This document shows positions 5,381 through 8,931 of a stretch of 8,931 bases of DNA, piece by piece. The translations under genes and the position numbers were made by a program. Below the pieces are notes generated by a model. The model did not search any database and was not told the origin of the DNA. It was given only the letters and a program-made list of their open reading frames with translations. The number at the start of each line of letters is the position of its first letter. Position 1 is the first letter of the stretch. This DNA comes from Planctomycetota bacterium (GTDB lineage: Bacteria > Planctomycetota > UBA1135 > GCA-002686595): contig JAKVCE010000070.1 in the NCBI GenBank assembly GCA_022447405.1, positions 1 through 8,931 on the forward strand. The letters run 5' to 3'.

Positions 5381-7965
5381 CGACGCAGGAGCTCGTCGCA
5401 GCGCGCGCGCAGGCGCGTCAGCTCGACGCCAAACTCAGGCAGGTGGATTGGCTCCGCCAGGTTGGTGAGTTGGAGCGGGTCAGACTCAAGGTCGAAGAGC
5501 TGCTCATAGACCGGCTCCTCCTCGTAGTAGCGCGCATACACGAAGCGACCCTCGCGCACGCCCTCGCTCTGGGGGATCTTCTTGTGCGCGAAGCGGTGCT
5601 CGTAGAGGAAGTCCGTGCGCCACTCGGAGGCCTGATCAGAGAGGAGCGGCAAGAGGCTCCGACCCTCATACCCCTCGGGCGCCTCGACACCTGCGAGGGC
5701 GAGCAAGGTCGGCGCGAGGTCGAGGTTCAAGACCATCTCCTCCACGACCTTCCCGCGGCGCTCCTCCGCGACGCGCGGATCATGGATGATGAGAGGCACG
5801 CGCACGGACTCCTCGTAGATGAGCCACTTGCCAGCGAAGCCGCGCTCTCCCAGGAAGTACCCGTTGTCACTGGTGAACACGACGACCGTGTCGTCTGAGA
5901 TGCCCGCATCTTCCAAGGCGTCCAGCACCCGTCCGAGCGCCCGGTCCACTCCGGAGATCATCCGCCAGTAGTCGAGCGTCCGCTCGACCTGCTTCTCGCG
6001 CGTGTCGAAGCGCCAGCCCCAGCGCTCGCGGTTGAGCGAGCTGCGTATGAACTCCGGCAGCGCGTCGAACACCTCAGGGTCTGCGAGCGGCGGGACAGCG
6101 ACCTTCGCGTCCGCGTACAGCTCCTCGAGCTCACGCGTAGGGATGAACTGGTCAGGGTGCGGGTCCTCAGCGTGAGGCGCGTTGAAGCTCAGCGTCAGGC
6201 AGAAGGGAGCGTCACCCGCTCCCGCCTGGATAAAGCGAATCGCCTCGTCCGCGGTGCGATCCGTGAGATGCCGGGCAGCCTCACCGTCCTTGGGGCGCAG
6301 GTAAGGCGCAGACATGGGGCGATAGGTGTCGAGGTGTCCATCCATCACGCCGCGCTCGAACTTCACCCCCCACTTTCCGACGAAACCGGTGCGATAGCCG
6401 GCGCCCTTGAGCCTGGCGAAGTAGGTCTCATCAGCGAGCGCCTCTCCCATCGCCGGCTTCCCGAAGGTGTAGCCGTGGCTCCCCTCTCTCCGCGAGGTCA
6501 TCAGGCTGGCCCTGCTCGCCGCGCAGATCGCGGTCGTGACGAAGGAGTTCTTGAAGCGCACGCCCTCGACGGCCAAGCGGTCCATGACAGGGGTCTTGAG
6601 GACCGGGTGCCCTTCGCAGCCGAGCTGGTCAAAGCGCTGATCATCGGTGACGACGACGAGCAGGTTCGGCTGCCTGCCAGGCCACCAGGCGTCCAGCTCA
6701 GCGCGCAGCTCGCGCTCGGTCTGCGGAGCGCTGAGCGGCTCCTCCTCGAAGGGATCCACCGCCACGTCGTAGAGCTCCGTCGGCTGCGAGGGGTCGTCAT
6801 GGACCAGGAGCTTGTGCCTGTCATCCAACACCCAGCGCGTGAGCAGGCTCTTCGCCGGGGCTCCTAGCTCGACCACGTCGTGGGTGAAGGCGGCGCCAAA
6901 CACCGGGCCGCGCTCCTCTACCTCGAGGAGGTCCACGCCTGGGAGCGCCTCCGGCACGTCGACACCGCACGCCGCGAGGATCGTCGGCGCGAGGTCGACG
7001 CTGCTCACGGCTTGCATGCGCTCACCCGGCTCGATGTGTCCGGGCCAACTGAGGAGGATCGGGGTGCGCACCCCGCCCTCATAGGGAGTGCGCTTCGAGC
7101 GCGGGGCATAACCTTGCGACTCCTCCTTCTGGATCCAGCCGTTGTCGACGACGAAGACCACGAGGGTGTCCTCGGAGAGGCCCCGCTCTTCGACGTGACC
7201 GAGGAGCGCGCCGCAGGTCTCGTCGAACCACTCGCACATGGCGTAGTAGCGAGCGATGGAGTCCGTGACGCCCTCGCCGCGGTACTTCTCGAGGAGCCGC
7301 TCCGGCGGGTTGTGTGGCCGGTGCGGCAGGAAGGGCGCGTACCAGAGGAAGAAGGGCTCCTCCGCTTCGCTGCAGGCGTCGATGAAGTCAAAGGCAGGCG
7401 CCATCGTGTCGCGCCCGATCTTGAGGCCGAGGTCGCCGTGCCTGCCGCCTCGCTTCGGGTCGCCGTGGGTCATCCCCTCTGTGAAGTCACCGCAGCGACA
7501 GTCTCCCTCCCACCACTTGCCGGTCTGCAGGCTCTTGTAGCCGACCTCCCCGAGGAGTCCGGGCAAGGTGTCCACCGCCTCGATGTGCTCGAGCATGAGC
7601 GCGCGGTCCGTCCCGCGCGGCGGGTCGTTCCCTGTGAGCTGGTGCTCGTGGGCGTAGAGCCCGGTGATGATCGTCGCGAGGCTGGCGCGGCAGAGCGCCG
7701 TCGGCACATACCCGCGCGGGAACACCATGGACTGCTCCGCGAGCGCGTCGAGCTCTGGAGTCTCGATCACCGGATGCCCCATGAAGCCGAAGTCGGTCCA
7801 CGATTGGTCATCCGAGATGATGAGCAGGACGTTCGGTCTCTCAGGCGGAGCCTCCTGAAGCGCACTCCAACCGTCACAGGTCAGGATCAGCGCGAGGCAA
7901 GCCAGGACAGGGAGGAGCCTCCTGCCCACCCTCTGGGTCAGCTTGAACAGCGGGCGGCCCCTCAT
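5377..7965 (-). CDS. Exported tandem two-domain sulfatase
   Basis: The 862-residue product joins two complete type I (S1, alkaline-phosphatase fold) sulfatase domains after a signal segment (1 to about 37, hydrophobic LLPVLACLALIL). Domain 1 (42-430) has PNVLLIISDDQ with metal-binding Asp52/53, GKWW (149-152), LPHRPH, VVDNG (272-276) and KRTPYEGGVRTP. Its formylglycine motif reads LCRASLATIITG with Cys92, so the Arg of CxPxR/CxAxR is Leu96. Domain 2 starts at once, at QPNLLVVVTDDQ (432-443), with no linker, and has a normal CAASR motif (Cys481, Arg485), GKWG (530-533), NAPH, TSDNG (698-702) and GKWLIYEESVRVPL. Sulfatases hydrolyse sulfate esters after conversion of that Cys to formylglycine; polysaccharide sulfate is a common substrate in Planctomycetota. 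A single-domain enzyme is usually about 450-550 residues. ATG 7965 is chosen because GGAG lies eight bases upstream and the start overlaps the preceding stop as ATGA; an in-frame TTG at 8004 would add 13 residues. No maturase gene is in view. Confidence 0.95.
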   Translation of the reverse strand: MRGRPLFKLTQRVGRRLLPVLACLALILTCDGWSALQEAPPERPNVLLIISDDQSWTDFGFMGHPVIETPELDALAEQSMVFPRGYVPTALCRASLATIITGLYAHEHQLTGNDPPRGTDRALMLEHIEAVDTLPGLLGEVGYKSLQTGKWWEGDCRCGDFTEGMTHGDPKRGGRHGDLGLKIGRDTMAPAFDFIDACSEAEEPFFLWYAPFLPHRPHNPPERLLEKYRGEGVTDSIARYYAMCEWFDETCGALLGHVEERGLSEDTLVVFVVDNGWIQKEESQGYAPRSKRTPYEGGVRTPILLSWPGHIEPGERMQAVSSVDLAPTILAACGVDVPEALPGVDLLEVEERGPVFGAAFTHDVVELGAPAKSLLTRWVLDDRHKLLVHDDPSQPTELYDVAVDPFEEEPLSAPQTERELRAELDAWWPGRQPNLLVVVTDDQRFDQLGCEGHPVLKTPVMDRLAVEGVRFKNSFVTTAICAASRASLMTSRREGSHGYTFGKPAMGEALADETYFARLKGAGYRTGFVGKWGVKFERGVMDGHLDTYRPMSAPYLRPKDGEAARHLTDRTADEAIRFIQAGAGDAPFCLTLSFNAPHAEDPHPDQFIPTRELEELYADAKVAVPPLADPEVFDALPEFIRSSLNRERWGWRFDTREKQVERTLDYWRMISGVDRALGRVLDALEDAGISDDTVVVFTSDNGYFLGERGFAGKWLIYEESVRVPLIIHDPRVAEERRGKVVEEMVLNLDLAPTLLALAGVEAPEGYEGRSLLPLLSDQASEWRTDFLYEHRFAHKKIPQSEGVREGRFVYARYYEEEPVYEQLFDLESDPLQLTNLAEPIHLPEFGVELTRLRARCDELLRR

Positions 7966-8087
7966 GCTTGGGGCTCCAGGTCCTCGTTGCGCTCGGCCTC
8001 GCAACGTGAGCGCTTGACGGAGCGGAGGTGTCGGGAGGCCAAGACCGGAGCGCCGCAGTTCTTGCAGTAGTGCGCGAGGAGCTTCAC
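7962..8087 (-). CDS. 41-residue CxxC protein coupled to the sulfatase
   Basis: A GTG at 8087 opens a 41-codon frame that ends in TGA overlapping the sulfatase ATG by four bases (ATGA), the classic layout of translational coupling. The product begins MKLLAHYCKNCGAPVLASR and is basic through the middle, acidic at the end. Cys8, Cys11, His20 and Cys29 could bind one zinc ion in a C-x2-C-x8-H-x8-C pattern, resembling a half zinc ribbon. There is no signal peptide or membrane segment. I recognise no family. The start is the only usual initiation codon after an upstream in-frame TGA, but its ribosome-binding site is poor, which lowers confidence. It could be a real small protein, a leader whose translation feeds ribosomes to the sulfatase start, or a chance frame. 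Confidence 0.5.
   Translation of the reverse strand: MKLLAHYCKNCGAPVLASRHLRSVKRSRCEAERNEDLEPQA
7974..7977 (-). promoter_or_regulatory. Ribosome-binding site that decides the sulfatase start
   Basis: In the minus-strand reading GGAG lies eight bases before ATG 7965 and inside the end of the small upstream gene. It supports this start over the in-frame TTG at 8004, which would put 13 mostly basic residues before the signal peptide. Confidence 0.6.
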
Positions 8088-8156
8088 ATCAGAGATTCTA
8101 GGTTCTCAACCACTGCCACGGCTCCATCTCGAGCAGTGAATGGCCGAGGGCTGCTC

Positions 8157-8931
8157 TCAAGCGAGGAAGCGACCGAGCTGGGCAGTCAGGAGGTCACAGG
8201 TCCAGAGCGGCAGCTTGGACCAGACCTTGCGCGCTAGCTCCGTCTTGGGGTTTGAGGGGTTGAAGCTCGGGACGGCTGCCTTGTCGCTCAAGAGCGCGTA
8301 GCGATAGTGCAGCTCGGACGGCTCGAAGCCTTGATACTCCTTGAAGGCCGCAGCGCCTGTCCCTCGCCTGCTCCGCCCCAGGTCCAGGGTCTTGTAGCCG
8401 CGCTCGACGGCCCACTCTGAGCACTTCGCGATCATGTACTTGGTCGCCTGATACTCGCGGTTCGCCTGCGGAGTCGTGCCGATATAGAACATCGCCGCCT
8501 CAGCCCGGTTGTGGAAGGTGAGCGTGGCGGCGACGACCTCCTCCCCCTTCAAGGCAGCGTGGATCGTGTACTCGGAGGAGAGGTGCCGCTGCAGAGCATC
8601 CCACCACGCCCTGGAGAGCCCCGGTGACCCGAGCGCGCGCTTGCTCGAGAGGAACAGCCTTCGCAAGGCGGGTTGGAACTGTTCACCCTCCTCGATGCGT
8701 AGCCCATAGCGGGACTCCGCCTGACGGATGTAGCGACGCTCGCTCTTCTTGTAAGAGGCCAAGACCTCGGCCGGGTCATCCGGCAGCTCCTTCGTGTAAG
8801 TGGAGTAGAGCTCCGAAGGGATGAAACCTTCCAGCTCAGGGTCCTCCCTGCAGCGCAGCTCAAGGCGCGGGACCCCCTCGGAGCGCGCACGCTCGAGGGC
8901 CTGTTCAACGAGGGCTTTCGCGACCTCTGGC
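8157..8931 (-). CDS. FemAB-like GNAT-fold protein (XrtA/PEP-CTERM-associated type), N-terminus missing
   Basis: The open frame runs off the right edge; 257 residues are visible, beginning near EVAKALVEQALERARSEG. Numbering from the edge, the order is a Leu/Arg strand (LELR), FIPSELYSTYTKEL (36-49), the basic helix SYKKSERRYIRQAE (59-72), and a C-terminal acyltransferase half with a GNAT-like core: AALKGEEVVAATLTFH, MFYIGT, then RGYKTLDLGRSRRGTGAAAF (177-196) and QGFEP. The DFGRSKRGTG-like block and the ending NPKTELARKVWSKLPL match the FemAB proteins named after the XrtA/PEP-CTERM exosortase system. FemA/FemB relatives transfer amino acids from aminoacyl-tRNA to peptidoglycan precursors, but this subgroup occurs in exopolysaccharide loci and its reaction is unproven. 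Full-length members have about 330-380 residues, so about 100 are missing. It lies 69 bases upstream of the small CxxC gene in the same direction, so the three right-hand genes may share a transcript. No signal peptide can be judged. Confidence 0.88.
   Translation of the reverse strand, partial: PEVAKALVEQALERARSEGVPRLELRCREDPELEGFIPSELYSTYTKELPDDPAEVLASYKKSERRYIRQAESRYGLRIEEGEQFQPALRRLFLSSKRALGSPGLSRAWWDALQRHLSSEYTIHAALKGEEVVAATLTFHNRAEAAMFYIGTTPQANREYQATKYMIAKCSEWAVERGYKTLDLGRSRRGTGAAAFKEYQGFEPSELHYRYALLSDKAAVPSFNPSNPKTELARKVWSKLPLWTCDLLTAQLGRFLA

Noticed and set aside
6157..6867. A 236-codon plus-strand open frame within the sulfatase gene
   Set aside because: It covers the conserved junction and second-domain motifs of the sulfatase on the other strand; low-complexity translation and no family resemblance.
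6880..8070. A 396-codon open frame on the plus strand across the first sulfatase domain
   Set aside because: It is antisense to a well-supported sulfatase with all family motifs. Its translation is Arg/Leu/Val/Glu-rich with no domain, as expected from opposite-strand reading of GC-rich genes.
8131..8156. GAGCAG/CTGCTC inverted repeat just after the FemAB-like stop
   Set aside because: The stem has only six pairs, the loop is 14 bases and no T-run follows on the minus strand, so it is not a convincing terminator.
1..8931. Search for a defence system, CRISPR array, insertion sequence or tRNA
   Set aside because: No direct-repeat array, transposase motif, terminal repeats, nuclease/helicase domain or tRNA-like fold was seen on either strand.

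Overview
The window is GC-rich, tightly packed bacterial DNA, most likely from Planctomycetota. The main clue is a small secreted protein (2495-3013) with a Cys-rich 'GCANS...FGDGLRCAGG...YQYWYRDP' module that I recall from planctomycete secretomes. An unusual two-domain sulfatase, exported lipoproteins and a FemAB-like protein fit the same picture. This placement comes from recalled family features, not from a search. No RNA gene, mobile element, CRISPR array or long repeat was seen, and no gene-free stretch exceeds 300 bases.

Layout. Left block, minus strand: a CIA30-domain lipoprotein (1687-2358), followed 53 bases later by a Tat-exported flavoprotein related to type II cholesterol oxidase (1-1633, its C-terminus lies beyond the window). 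Middle block, plus strand, diverging from the left block across 136 bases that hold nested inverted repeats: the small secreted protein (2495-3013), a YheT-type alpha/beta hydrolase (3055-4020) and a lipoprotein with a cupredoxin-like plus carboxypeptidase-regulatory-like C-terminus (4073-5371). Right block, minus strand, converging on the middle block with only 5 bases between stop codons: a FemAB-like protein (8157-8931, N-terminus beyond the window), a 41-residue CxxC protein (7962-8087) and a tandem two-domain sulfatase (5377-7965). The start codon of the sulfatase overlaps the stop of the small protein as ATGA.

Function. Most products are predicted to leave the cytoplasm, which suggests a cell-envelope or extracellular role: oxidation of a sterol-like or other alcohol on the left, and removal of sulfate esters, possibly from polysaccharide, on the right. 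The FemAB-like protein belongs to a type often found in exopolysaccharide/exosortase loci. Nothing ties the three blocks into one pathway. The most unusual observations are the sulfatase fusion whose first domain lacks the Arg of the formylglycine motif, the tiny CxxC gene coupled to it, the cupredoxin-like lipoprotein with a broken copper site, the Asn-to-Asp change at a recalled active-site position of the oxidase, and symmetric repeats in the divergent promoter region. I found no clear new multi-gene system; these are individual leads.
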